From a virus, in IMG/VR virus record IMGVR_UViG_3300045258_000102, positions 1 to 64,000 of that record: a DNA stretch of 64,000 nt, one strand, 5' to 3'. The notes beneath the pieces were generated by a model that did no database searches, was not told where the DNA came from, and saw nothing but the letters and a program-made list of their open reading frames with translations. The stretch's first letter is position 1; the number at the start of each line of letters is the position of its first letter. A program made the position numbers and the translations under genes. This document shows positions 34,255 to 41,004 of this stretch, piece by piece.

Positions 34255-34834
34255 TGCACTTCTCCGGTGAGAGTTAAGATTTGTAAACCCTTACTGGGCA
34301 TGGCAGATAGCAACTACTCCACACCGCCGTGAGGCCGGCGGGTGTGGTTCAAATTCCCGGAGGCCGTGGGTCCCATCGGCCCCTCAAGCCCCTCAATTCC
34401 TGGCCCATCTGTACCGCACCGCCCCCGGCGGCACACCGAATACGTCGAATTACCACGTATTCCGCTGGTTTCGCAGCTGTTGAGCTCGCGCGGCTCCGCA
34501 CGTTTTGGCCCTCCTTCGGATCGCAGGTATTGACCGGCCAGGCGTTGGAGGAATACGCGGGACGGGTGATTTCGGGATGATGCCAAGATGCCGGCCCCCT
34601 CAATCCTCTCCCTCTCTGATTCACAATGGAGAGCGTGGCGAAGCGTGGCTACTCGATGACAGAGCCGAATGACGGAATGGTGAGGCATCGCGTTTCCAAG
34701 TGCCAAGAGCTTCCCCTCAGAAGGTGCCTGAGCGGCGGGCTATTTGATCGCCAATCGTGTGCCGTTGAGGCGGCGGGCCTTCAACGACTTTCGCACCGGC
34801 CTTGCGGCTAGTGGTCCCGGCCAGGGGCACCGGG
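34255..34834. other. Non-coding stretch, about 580 bases
   Basis: No reading frame here has both a plausible start and protein-like composition; the long frames on each strand are Arg/Pro/Ser-rich shadows. Bases about 34600-34640 hold a CCTCTCCCTCTCTGA tract. The stretch may be remnant host-type intergenic sequence at the boundary between late and early regions. Confidence 0.45.
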
Positions 34835-34995
34835 TTATCGCAGTTCTTGCGTCTCGGCGTCGAAGCGGCTGAGCGCTTCCGCACCGTCGAGTGGGGAGAC
34901 ATACGCTGCGTACAATCGGTTGGCGTTCGATCTGATGCCGAGCAGGGGCGATTTAACGTGCCGCTAGATCGAGTGCGGCAGCTGGTTTGCGTCAT
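34835..34995 (-). pseudogene. Frame-disrupted small gene
   Basis: ATG 34995 overlaps the zinc-ribbon stop (ATGA), but its frame soon becomes unprotein-like. The frame one base back carries a convincing 42-residue end with IRSNANRLYAAYVSPLDG and ALSRFDAETQELR, stopping at TAA 34835. That frame has a TAG at 34964-34966 and no start of its own. A single indel near 34960-34985 would join the two parts into a protein of about 52 residues. Confidence 0.45.
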
Positions 34996-35189
34996 AGGCT
35001 GGCCCTCGTGGGACGAGGTGCGAAGCGTGACCGGACCACTTTGCCGCCGCATCGTTCGCAGCGACAGCCTGCGGCCTTGAGCAGCATTCCTACAGCTTCC
35101 TTGCGTCCGGCTTCGATAGTGTGACCGCAGCTGCAACAGGTCAGCTTGACCTTACTTGGTGGTCGGCGTTTCTTGCGTCGTTTGCTCAC
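34992..35189 (-). CDS. Zinc-ribbon protein
   Basis: 65 residues from GTG 35189; the longer frame upstream is a shadow. Basic head (SKRRKKRRPPSKVK), then CCSCGHTI and CRCERCGGK spaced 22 residues apart, a four-Cys zinc ribbon. AGGCGAAGGC precedes the start and GTGA overlaps the upstream stop. The only intact member of a three-gene set. Role unknown; nucleic-acid binding is likely from charge. Confidence 0.65.
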   Translation of the reverse strand: MSKRRKKRRPPSKVKLTCCSCGHTIEAGRKEAVGMLLKAAGCRCERCGGKVVRSRFAPRPTRASL

Positions 35190-35518
35190 GCCTTCGCCTC
35201 GCCCCTCACCGCCTTGATCGCGGAGGCCATCGAGCCGGCCCCGACAATGAACCCGAGGAAGAACACGAAGGCGAGCACACAGCAGATTCCCGCGGCCCCG
35301 CCTGCGATTCTTGCATGATCGCCCGAGGTGTTGCCGGCGAAGACGGAGAGCCCGAGTGCTGCGGCTAGCGAAAAGCCGAACAGCCCGGCGAATAAAGCCG
35401 AGATGCCGGCCGCCGTGTTGATGAGTTCTAACTCGCCGTCGTAGACCTAGTGCACGCGCACGTTTCGCGTCGCGGTGATCGTTACGACTGACGGCGGATC
35501 GAGCCTGGTCTCGTTCAT
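35186..35518 (-). pseudogene. Membrane-protein gene split by an in-frame TAG
   Basis: From ATG 35518 the frame reads 23 codons (MNETRLDPPSVVTITATRN, then VRVH), a TAG at 35447-35449, then 86 sense codons (VYDGELELINTAAG onward) to TGA 35186. The second part has two hydrophobic spans (ISALFAGLFGFSLAAALGL and ICCVLAFVFFLGFIVG) and no ATG, GTG or TTG at its head, so it depends on the first part. Reading through gives a natural 110-residue protein with two membrane spans. This is a recent nonsense change, a suppressed stop or a sequence error. Confidence 0.65.
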
Positions 35519-35802
35519 AGCGCGTGGAACTGCCGGTTGTGTTTTGCATTGAGAGCCATGCACCGACAGCCCCGAGAGTTCGGGTTGAGACGCGATAGCT
35601 CCCAGCAAAACACAAACGCCACGTTAAAACTACTCGCGCCTTTGTCAAATCCACCCCAGCAAGAATTTTGTGGCGAAGAGTGTCAAACGGCCTGTTTCAA
35701 GCCAATTTGCCAAAAATGGCAGGCACAGGATGCCCCAGGAATTGCGCCGAGCACCTCGGTCGACCTCTGATAGGTCCGAATTTGGGCACTGACGCACTTA
35801 AC

Positions 35803-36231
35803 TCAACGTCGTACTTCCCCGCTAGTAATAAACCCGTGCCAGCATTCCGGCTCGCCAACGGCTACGCTCGGCGCCAGTGTCAAGTCATTCAATCCGTTTC
35901 CGCTGACGGTCCATCGCGGGCGCGTTTTCCCGTCACGAGACTTGGGGCCAAAATCCGCTGGCGGAATTATTCCACATGGCGGATTAGCAAAGACGATCAG
36001 AACGCCATGCGGTCTCCCGAGGTTTAACGAGAGATCGAGCGGATAGCGTTCCTTGCCGTTTTCATCGAGCAGCCCGTACCCGCACGGACACCAAAAAGCG
36101 ACGCCCTGTGACTGCGAAAGGGAGTATGGACATCCGCTCTCGGAATGCGCGCGATAACTCCCATCGCTGCCGACTTCTGCAATGAAGTGGGCCTCGAACC
36201 AGACATCATCAAGTCTTGCCGGCAGGTTCAT
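35803..36231 (-). CDS. DUF6527 family protein, copy 2
   Basis: 142 residues. VAFWCPCGYG, then RPRWTVSGNGLNDLTLAPSV, then CWHGFITSGEV follow the same order as copy 1 at 33958, with an extra 45-residue insert between the Cys cluster and the Trp motif. Identity between copies is low outside these motifs, so they are not a recent duplication. The 284 bases downstream of it (35519-35802) hold no convincing gene. Confidence 0.8.
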   Translation of the reverse strand: MNLPARLDDVWFEAHFIAEVGSDGSYRAHSESGCPYSLSQSQGVAFWCPCGYGLLDENGKERYPLDLSLNLGRPHGVLIVFANPPCGIIPPADFGPKSRDGKTRPRWTVSGNGLNDLTLAPSVAVGEPECWHGFITSGEVRR

Positions 36232-36286
36232 TGTCGGTTACATGCGGTGTCATCAAACTATTTCCCAGATTCTTGCTTATCCCGGA

Positions 36287-36314
36287 TTGACGGGACCGAT
36301 TGACACTGTATAAT
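36287..36314 (+). promoter_or_regulatory. Sigma70-like promoter of the early plus-strand operon
   Basis: TTGACG (36287-36292), a 16-base spacer, then TATAAT (36309-36314): a near-consensus pair. Expected start near 36321, about 90 bases ahead of the first gene. Best promoter seen in the window. Confidence 0.8.
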
Positions 36315-36351
36315 GACCAGCGTTGCGGAGAAATACCGCAGTTAAATAGTC

Positions 36352-36386
36352 GGGCCGGTAGCCTGTTATCAGCAAGCTACCAGCCC
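36352..36386 (+). promoter_or_regulatory. Leader stem-loop of the early operon
   Basis: GGGC-C-GGTAGC pairs with GCTACC-A-GCCC (10 bp, one internal mismatch, 13-base loop) inside the untranslated leader. A smaller GCGG / CCGC hairpin precedes it near 36324-36338. No T run follows, so it is not a simple terminator; RNA stability or an anti-termination-type role is possible. Confidence 0.5.
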
Positions 36387-36412
36387 TAACAAGCAAGTGG
36401 AGGTTACCCACA

Positions 36413-36649
36413 ATGCAAGCTATCCGCCATTCTGGCTGCAATTCTCCTGATCGGCAACCCGGCTCAATTCTCGGCCGCGTGTTCGTTGTCGATCCACGTT
36501 CTACCTACTTCGGTCACACGGGCCACGTGCTGGGCCGCTTCACTCTTTCCACGGGTGAAGTGCTGATCGAGGCGGCAATTGATGATGGGCCTGCCTCGTG
36601 GCTCTTGGGGCTGCGGCAAGTGGCCGTGTCGAAAGGTGGTGGGCGATGA
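36413..36649 (+). CDS. Small early protein
   Basis: 78 residues. GTGGAGGTTACCCACA before ATG 36413 gives a strong ribosome site. Beta-type sequence (GSILGRVFVVDPRSTYFG, then GEVLIEAAIDDGPASWL). No known family. First gene behind the promoter at 36287; the stop overlaps the next start (ATGA). Confidence 0.65.
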   Translation: MQAIRHSGCNSPDRQPGSILGRVFVVDPRSTYFGHTGHVLGRFTLSTGEVLIEAAIDDGPASWLLGLRQVAVSKGGGR

Positions 36650-36954
36650 TCACCATGCGTAGAACCGACATCGGCAGCCTTGCGGCTATGAAACGGGCCA
36701 TTCGTCCAGGCGTGGTTATCTACGTGCCGAAGCACTGGCAGCCGCAACTAGTCGAGACGACGCGAGTTGTAGAGTCCGTGCAAGGCAATGGCTACTACTT
36801 CATGGGCCAGACCGCCAAGGGTGAGACTAAGAGGATGTGGGCGCCGTATCCAAAGCGCTCGGAGTTGGCGTTTGGAGAGAACGGCGATATCACGTTTTAC
36901 CCGGGCTGCGAGCGCTCTTGGACCATCGTCATCGGGAGGGATCAGTCATGCTAG
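36646..36954 (+). CDS. Hypothetical early protein
   Basis: 102 residues from ATG 36646, overlapping the upstream stop. PGVVIYVPKHWQPQLVETTR opens a beta barrel-like stretch, and YYFMGQTAKGETKRMW follows. Net basic, no Cys motif. Role unknown. Confidence 0.6.
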   Translation: MITMRRTDIGSLAAMKRAIRPGVVIYVPKHWQPQLVETTRVVESVQGNGYYFMGQTAKGETKRMWAPYPKRSELAFGENGDITFYPGCERSWTIVIGRDQSC

Positions 36955-37193
36955 CCTGCGACCATTGCGGCGTCCGCATCGAACCAGCCGACAAATTCAG
37001 CTACCGCGGCCGCGAGTTGTGCATTCGCTGCGTGAAGCAAATCAGCAACGCGGATTTAGGGTACGTCGATACGCCGAAGTATCGGAAACACGCCGGCAGC
37101 TGCTCGAGCGCTGCCAAGATGATTGCGAGAAGCCAACGGGCATTTATTGAGGGGCGAGATTGTTTGCCCGGCCAAACCGACCTTTTTTCATAG
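36948..37193 (+). CDS. Early zinc-finger protein
   Basis: 81 residues from ATG 36948 (GAGGGATCAGTC ahead). CDHCG at residues 4-8 and CIRC 20 residues later make a four-Cys zinc site at the N-terminus; the C-terminal half is helical and basic. Overlaps the upstream gene by 7 bases. One of several small zinc ribbons in this operon. Confidence 0.65.
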   Translation: MLACDHCGVRIEPADKFSYRGRELCIRCVKQISNADLGYVDTPKYRKHAGSCSSAAKMIARSQRAFIEGRDCLPGQTDLFS

Positions 37194-37204
37194 GGGAATT
37201 AGCG

Positions 37205-37399
37205 ATGTTATCGAGGATTGAAAAACTAGTTGAAGCGGTTTGCGACGTCATCAACGACGACAACGACGGGATGAGCGCCAATGAACGAGCGGCCGAAGTG
37301 ATCGCGACATTTAATGGCCGTGGCTACGACAACGAGCTAGGCGAGTTCCTTGCGTGGTTCACGACGGACGATGACGGCCAAGTGATCGTCGATGAGTAA
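37205..37399 (+). CDS. Small acidic early protein
   Basis: 64 residues from ATG 37205 (AGGGGAATTAGCG ahead). Helical and acidic (AVCDVINDDNDGMSANERAA, then FTTDDDGQVIVDE). No known family. Acidic small early proteins often mimic DNA or bind host enzymes, but nothing here proves it. Confidence 0.6.
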   Translation: MLSRIEKLVEAVCDVINDDNDGMSANERAAEVIATFNGRGYDNELGEFLAWFTTDDDGQVIVDE

Positions 37400-37474
37400 C
37401 CGGCCCCGATTAACCGGGCTGGACCGCCAACAGCCCGAGCGTCGCGGCCGATTACCAACAACCACCCCGAGGAA

Positions 37475-37780
37475 ATGACGATGACAACGCAACACACTCC
37501 TGGACCGTGGAGCATAAACAACTGGCAACAGCGAGACGCGGAAATTCGCATCGGCGCGGCCGGAACACCGCTTATAGCTACTGTGCAACTTGAGCATGTT
37601 TCTATTAACGAACAGCGCGACAACGCCCACAAAAGGACGAAACCAGATGAACGCCACCCAGGCCAGAATGACCATCGACGAAGCGATCACCGAATACGTG
37701 GCCAAGCTGACGCGGGCCGCGGTCGACCACTACAGCCGCGAATATGCGGCCCATTTCGCCAACGTCGACGTGTTCTATGA
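37475..37780 (+). CDS. HTPGPW-type early protein, probably truncated
   Basis: 101 residues as open frame. The N-terminal 55 residues carry HTPGPWSINNWQQRD and GTPLIATVQLEHV, the opening of a frequent phage family whose members then continue with N-A-R-L-I-A-A-A-P. Here INEQRDNA is followed by an Arg/His-rich run that lies over the start of the next gene in another frame, so the usual end is lost. A truncated remnant or a shortened but live protein. Confidence 0.55.
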   Translation: MTMTTQHTPGPWSINNWQQRDAEIRIGAAGTPLIATVQLEHVSINEQRDNAHKRTKPDERHPGQNDHRRSDHRIRGQADAGRGRPLQPRICGPFRQRRRVL

Positions 37781-37991
37781 AATTGGACCCGGCAAGGTGT
37801 ATAACCGGATCGCGCGCTGCGAGCGCATTCGCAAGACTGGGGAGATTATCACGCGGAGCGCCCATGCGTTTGTTAAACGCGAGGATGGCACGATCTGGAA
37901 GCCGGCCGGCTGGAAGGGACCGGCGAAGAACTTCGCCCGCGGCAATGTGTACGAGCTGGCCGACGAAATCCGCTTTACGCACGGCCTATAG
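37647..37991 (+). CDS. Hypothetical early protein
   Basis: 114 residues from ATG 37647 (AAAGGACGAAACCAG ahead). Residues 8-35 are helical (IDEAITEYVAKLTRAAVDHY); the rest is a compact beta sheet (KVYNRIARCERIRKTGEIIT, then FVKREDGTIWKPAGWKGP). This beta part resembles the small basic folds of phage nucleic-acid binding proteins. No firm family. Confidence 0.65.
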   Translation: MNATQARMTIDEAITEYVAKLTRAAVDHYSREYAAHFANVDVFYEIGPGKVYNRIARCERIRKTGEIITRSAHAFVKREDGTIWKPAGWKGPAKNFARGNVYELADEIRFTHGL

Positions 37992-38074
37992 CTGACCCGT
38001 CGCCACCCGCAGGACATCGACTGCGGGACACGACGCGCCAGCAATTCGCCGGCCTCAACACGAAAGGGAGAGCG

Positions 38075-38257
38075 ATGAACACAGCACCAGCGAAGATAGC
38101 AAAACCCCCATATTCGCGCGACGGAAAACTACAGCTTTGCAGCAAGTGCAACAAGTATTGCAGTCGGACTCTAAATCTCTGTCCGCATTGTCCCCAGCCA
38201 GAATTCCAGCGACAGCCGGACGGCACTTGGCAAGCGCCACCGCGCAACGGAGTCTGA
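38075..38257 (+). CDS. Early zinc-ribbon protein
   Basis: 60 residues with AAGGGAGAGCG before ATG 38075. QLCSKCNKYCSRTLNLCPHC gives two CxxC knuckles 11 residues apart. Short Pro-rich tail. Small zinc ribbons of this shape are frequent in phage early operons; target unknown. Confidence 0.6.
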   Translation: MNTAPAKIAKPPYSRDGKLQLCSKCNKYCSRTLNLCPHCPQPEFQRQPDGTWQAPPRNGV

Positions 38258-38298
38258 CACAGCGCACGCCAGCCGGCGAATTTTTGGAGGATCGAACG

Positions 38299-38502
38299 AT
38301 GGCAAGTGAAACGAAATGCGAACATAACCCGCACCGCGTGACTGCCGACATCCTTGAGGGCGAGAACCCACGATACCACGTTCAGTGGTGCCAAGTCTGC
38401 GGCGCGTGGCGATTTGCTTTCAGGGACGCGGATGGCGAAGCGTTTAACCACAGCGATTGGCGTGAGCCAGAGCGGCGAGCAGTCGCGAGGTCGGAGTCAT
38501 GA
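38299..38502 (+). CDS. Early Cys-rich protein
   Basis: 67 residues from ATG 38299 (TTGGAGGATCGAACG ahead). KCEHNPHRVTADILEGENPR and WCQVCGAWRF suggest a zinc site built from C-x-H and CxxC. Ends ATGA onto the next gene. Function unknown. Confidence 0.6.
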   Translation: MASETKCEHNPHRVTADILEGENPRYHVQWCQVCGAWRFAFRDADGEAFNHSDWREPERRAVARSES

Positions 38503-38666
38503 CTAGACCACCGTGGGGCCACGTCTCTCGGCATTGCATCTACTGCGGAGGCGTAGGTCCGCGAACTATCGTTGCGTTCGGATGGGCGCACAAGTATTGC
38601 ATTCCTAAAGAAGAAAAGTCCCTTCGACGCATCAAGCGTCCGGAAACCACCAAGGAGAAAAAATGA
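38499..38666 (+). CDS. Very small early zinc-binding protein
   Basis: 55 residues, overlapping both neighbours by ATGA (38499-38502 and 38663-38666). RHCIYCGGVGPRTIVAFGWA then HKYC give a CxxC plus His/Cys set that could hold one zinc; the tail is basic (RRIKRPETTKEKK). Strict start-stop coupling on both sides argues that it is real. Confidence 0.65.
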   Translation: MTRPPWGHVSRHCIYCGGVGPRTIVAFGWAHKYCIPKEEKSLRRIKRPETTKEKK

Positions 38667-38878
38667 TGGACGGCACATGCAAGGTTTGCGGTAACGAGGA
38701 TTTGTACTCGGCGGTCACTGGCGACGGCGTTTGCGCGATCTGCACAATGAAATTCTTCGGCGGAATAAAGCCTAACCAGCAGTCAATTGCGAGCGTGCGC
38801 GCGAAACTAGGCGTAGCTGACGGCGAGTTTTTCAAGCAGGATTGCGGCGCAGAAGCGCGGAGGATTCTTGGACGATGA
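38663..38878 (+). CDS. Early zinc-ribbon protein
   Basis: 71 residues. CKVCGNEDLY and CAICTMKFFG (CxxC pairs 15 residues apart) form a treble-clef or ribbon; a helical tail follows (SIASVRAKLGVADGEF). AAGGAG precedes the start. Coupled to both neighbours. Confidence 0.65.
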   Translation: MMDGTCKVCGNEDLYSAVTGDGVCAICTMKFFGGIKPNQQSIASVRAKLGVADGEFFKQDCGAEARRILGR

Positions 38879-39099
38879 TTAAATCATGTGACGGCTGTAA
38901 ATTCTGGTCAGAGTTGATAGCGCGTGCGATCGGCGGCGGGCCGCTGCAAGCCATCTGCCTCAGCCACGAATCCGGGCACTACGGCGCCTATGTACATCGC
39001 GGCTGCGAGTCATTCAGTGCGGGCCGAGCGATTGACGATCCATCACCAACCGCTGACGAAATCAACCGATGGGCTGCCCCATCAATGGAGGACGAATAA
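38875..39099 (+). CDS. Early Cys-containing protein
   Basis: 74 residues from ATG 38875 (ATGA overlap). Opens SCDGCKFWSELIARAIGGGP and continues with ICLSHESGHYG and GCESFSAGRAIDDPS. This C-D-G-C-K-F-W pattern ending in G-x-x-I-D-x-P occurs in a recurrent family of short phage proteins. Four cysteines, probably one zinc. Function unknown. Confidence 0.65.
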   Translation: MIKSCDGCKFWSELIARAIGGGPLQAICLSHESGHYGAYVHRGCESFSAGRAIDDPSPTADEINRWAAPSMEDE

Positions 39100-39100
39100 C

Positions 39101-39343
39101 ATGCCTGGACCAATGAGCGATAGCTACGATCCTGAGTTTAGCACCGGTGAAAATTGTGCGGAAATCTGCGAAGCGCTGGACGCCGTTTATCAGCGCGTGT
39201 GCGTGGTGCTCAAGCAGTCGGAACCGATCTATATTCTCGATTTGGTGCGCACGCCATTTCCCAAAAAGATATCCGCCTTGCTCACAGAGAAGCAGTGGCG
39301 GTTGATCCGCTTCGCGTTGGAACGGGCCAAGGATTCGATTTAA
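39101..39343 (+). CDS. Conserved small phage protein
   Basis: 80 residues from ATG 39101 (GGAGGACGAATAAC ahead). SDSYDPEFSTGENCAEICEA, then ILDLVRTPF, and the ending EKQWRLIRFALERAKDSI match a common phage family of unknown role, recognisable by the final E-x-x-W-R-x-I-R-F-A-L-E-R-A. All-helical and likely dimeric. Confidence 0.65.
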   Translation: MPGPMSDSYDPEFSTGENCAEICEALDAVYQRVCVVLKQSEPIYILDLVRTPFPKKISALLTEKQWRLIRFALERAKDSI

Positions 39344-39357
39344 CGGAGCATCCAACT

Positions 39358-39576
39358 ATGAAGCGTAAACCCCTCTCCACCACCCTCGTCGAGCTGCGCA
39401 CCAAGCACGGCCTAACCCAAGCCGAGCTGGCCGAGCGAAGCGGGGTGACGAAAAGAACCATTGAGGACGTGGAGCAAGGGCGCAGCGAAGACCCAAAGTG
39501 TGCCACGCTCGCAGCATTGGCCACGGCACTCGGAATCACGATGCAAGAATTGTGGTTCGGCACTCGCAGGAAGTAG
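39358..39576 (+). CDS. XRE-family transcriptional regulator
   Basis: 72 residues from ATG 39358 (AACGGAGCATCCAACT ahead). A full Cro/C1-type helix-turn-helix: VELRTKHGLTQAELAERSGV, then RTIEDVEQGRS, then LAALATALGITMQELW. No effector domain. Its place shortly before the serine recombinase fits a lysogeny or excision regulator. It lies within the early operon, so it may be a Cro-like early repressor rather than the main repressor. Confidence 0.85.
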   Translation: MKRKPLSTTLVELRTKHGLTQAELAERSGVTKRTIEDVEQGRSEDPKCATLAALATALGITMQELWFGTRRK

Positions 39577-39582
39577 TGTCTT

Positions 39583-39649
39583 TTGCTAGAATGCGAGCGG
39601 CCAGAGGTGTTCAGACCACTGGCCGCTCTAACCACCGCAACCCTAGCAA
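39583..39649 (+). promoter_or_regulatory. Long stem-loop ahead of the HNH gene
   Basis: TTGCTAG (39583-39589) pairs with CTAGCAA (39643-39649), and inside it GAGCGGCCAG (39595-39604) pairs with CTGGCCGCTC (39619-39628): two nested perfect stems of 7 and 10 bp. It occupies the leader of the NUMOD4-HNH gene, and may terminate or tune transcription into it. Confidence 0.6.
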
Positions 39650-39659
39650 GAGGGCTCCA

Positions 39660-40280
39660 ATGGCTGAGGCCAATTCTATTGAGCGCGTGCCGGAACCGGA
39701 AGCCGAGGAATGGCGAGACATTCCAGGCTATGAAGGCTATCAAGCAAGCAGCATCGGCCGCGTGCGATCAAATTTCCTGCTAGGCGGCCACGGACGGCGC
39801 GGAGCGTGGCGCGTCAGAAAGTTGTGTAAAATGTCGAGCGGCTACCCAAGCCTTTCCGTTGTCGTCGGTGGGACGCGATCGTCGCCGGCCGTCCATTGGT
39901 TGGTTGCGGCGGCTTTTTTGGGGCCTCGGCCGGCTGGATTTGAGATCAACCACATCGATGGCGTGAAGAGCAATAATCGCGTTGGAAACCTAGAGTACGT
40001 GACGGTTTCAGAAAACAAGAGGCACGCCATACGGCTCGGACTGATGCCGGGACCTCCACATTATTTCGGCGAGAAGCATCACAACGCGAAGCTCACGCAG
40101 ATTCAAGCCGACGAAATACGACGCATCCATGCGACTGGCCGGCATTTGCAAAAAACGATTGCCAAGAAGTTCGGCGTGAGTCCCTACGTCGTCAGCGATA
40201 TCGTGACCGGGAAGACCTACAAATCGATCGACGCCATTGAGCCCGAGGAAGCGAAGCAAGAAACCTTTGACGAGAACTAA
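39660..40280 (+). CDS. NUMOD4-HNH homing endonuclease
   Basis: 206 residues from ATG 39660 (AGAGGGCTCCA ahead). NUMOD4 start (EEWRDIPGYEGYQASSIGRV), HNH core (VHWLVAAAFLGPRPAGF, then NHIDGVKSNNRVGNLEYV) and a C-terminal DNA-reading part (TQIQADEIRRIHATGRHLQK, KKFGVSPYVVSDIVTGKTY). These are mobile endonucleases that spread by cutting empty sites. Sits alone in its slot between regulator and recombinase. A related gene lies at 46020-46532. Confidence 0.9.
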   Translation: MAEANSIERVPEPEAEEWRDIPGYEGYQASSIGRVRSNFLLGGHGRRGAWRVRKLCKMSSGYPSLSVVVGGTRSSPAVHWLVAAAFLGPRPAGFEINHIDGVKSNNRVGNLEYVTVSENKRHAIRLGLMPGPPHYFGEKHHNAKLTQIQADEIRRIHATGRHLQKTIAKKFGVSPYVVSDIVTGKTYKSIDAIEPEEAKQETFDEN

Positions 40281-40281
40281 C

Positions 40282-41004
40282 GTGACCAAGGCAACGATCT
40301 ACTGCCGCTACAGCGACAGGCCGGGAGCCGACACGTGCGAATCAAACGCCGTGCAGCTGGCGGCGTGCCAAGCCTATTGTCAGGCTCGCGACTACGAAGT
40401 GCTGGCCGTCTTCGAGGACGCCGCGATCTCCGGGAAGAACGAAGATCGGCCGCTGCTCTGGCAAGCGGTAGAAACGCTGCGCAGGGGTTCGGTGCTCGTG
40501 GCGTACCGTGCCGATCGCCTAGCGAGGGGTGTGTATCTCTCCGAGGTGCTGCATCGCACAGTGGCCAAGAAGCGGGCCAAGATCGAAGTCTGCGAAGGAA
40601 GCAACAACGGAGACAGCGACCACGACGTGCTAGTAAGGCAGATTCTGGCGGCCGTGGCTGAGCTCGAACGCAAGGTGATTGCCGCAAGGACGAAAGCCGC
40701 GATGAAGCATTACCAGAAAAATGGATTGCTCATGGGGAGAGACCCACACTATGGGACCAAGCGCGGACCAGACAAGATCACCAAAAAGGCCGACGGCACG
40801 ACGCGCATCCAAAAGACCATCGTCGACAACCCCGCGGAGATGCTAGTAGTCGAGCGTGTGCTGGCCGCTCACGCCAGCGGACTCAATTCACGCCAGATTG
40901 CTCGCGCGCTCACTGAGGACTGCGTAGAGCCCCGTGGTAGGCGCTGGAATCATTCGGCGATCGTCCGCATTGTGAAGCGGTACGGCTCACCAGCCGACGG
41001 CTGA
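40282..41004 (+). CDS. Serine recombinase (integrase or invertase type)
   Basis: 240 residues from GTG 40282, one base after the HNH stop; the ATG at 40237 overlaps that gene and is less likely. Resolvase domain: ATIYCRYSDRPGADTCESNA with catalytic Ser near residue 10, then FEDAAISGKNEDRPLLWQAV, RADRLARGVYLSEVLHR and AELERKVIAARTKAAMKHYQ. The C-terminal part has a recombinase HTH (LNSRQIARALTEDC). Mid-size, without the long coiled coil of large integrases. Probable function is integration/excision; the site is not identified. Its 3' end overlaps the convergent gene by 18 bases. Confidence 0.85.
   Translation: MTKATIYCRYSDRPGADTCESNAVQLAACQAYCQARDYEVLAVFEDAAISGKNEDRPLLWQAVETLRRGSVLVAYRADRLARGVYLSEVLHRTVAKKRAKIEVCEGSNNGDSDHDVLVRQILAAVAELERKVIAARTKAAMKHYQKNGLLMGRDPHYGTKRGPDKITKKADGTTRIQKTIVDNPAEMLVVERVLAAHASGLNSRQIARALTEDCVEPRGRRWNHSAIVRIVKRYGSPADG

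Noticed and set aside
34330-34375. tRNA-like T-arm (GTGGTTCAAATTCCCGG)
   Set aside because: The flanking stem does not pair at five positions, no acceptor partner lies upstream at the right distance and no anticodon arm was found.
34314-34706. 130-codon minus-strand frame
   Set aside because: Arg/His/Ser-rich, no ribosome site, no fold-like pattern; composition as expected by chance in GC-rich DNA.
35447-35449. Genome-wide recoding of TAG
   Set aside because: Several well-defined genes end at TAG with overlapping starts behind them (12368-12370, 27339-27341, 36952-36954), so TAG works as stop.
36300-36314. TTGACA directly beside TATAAT
   Set aside because: Only three bases separate them; the working -35 is TTGACG at 36287 with a 16-base spacer.
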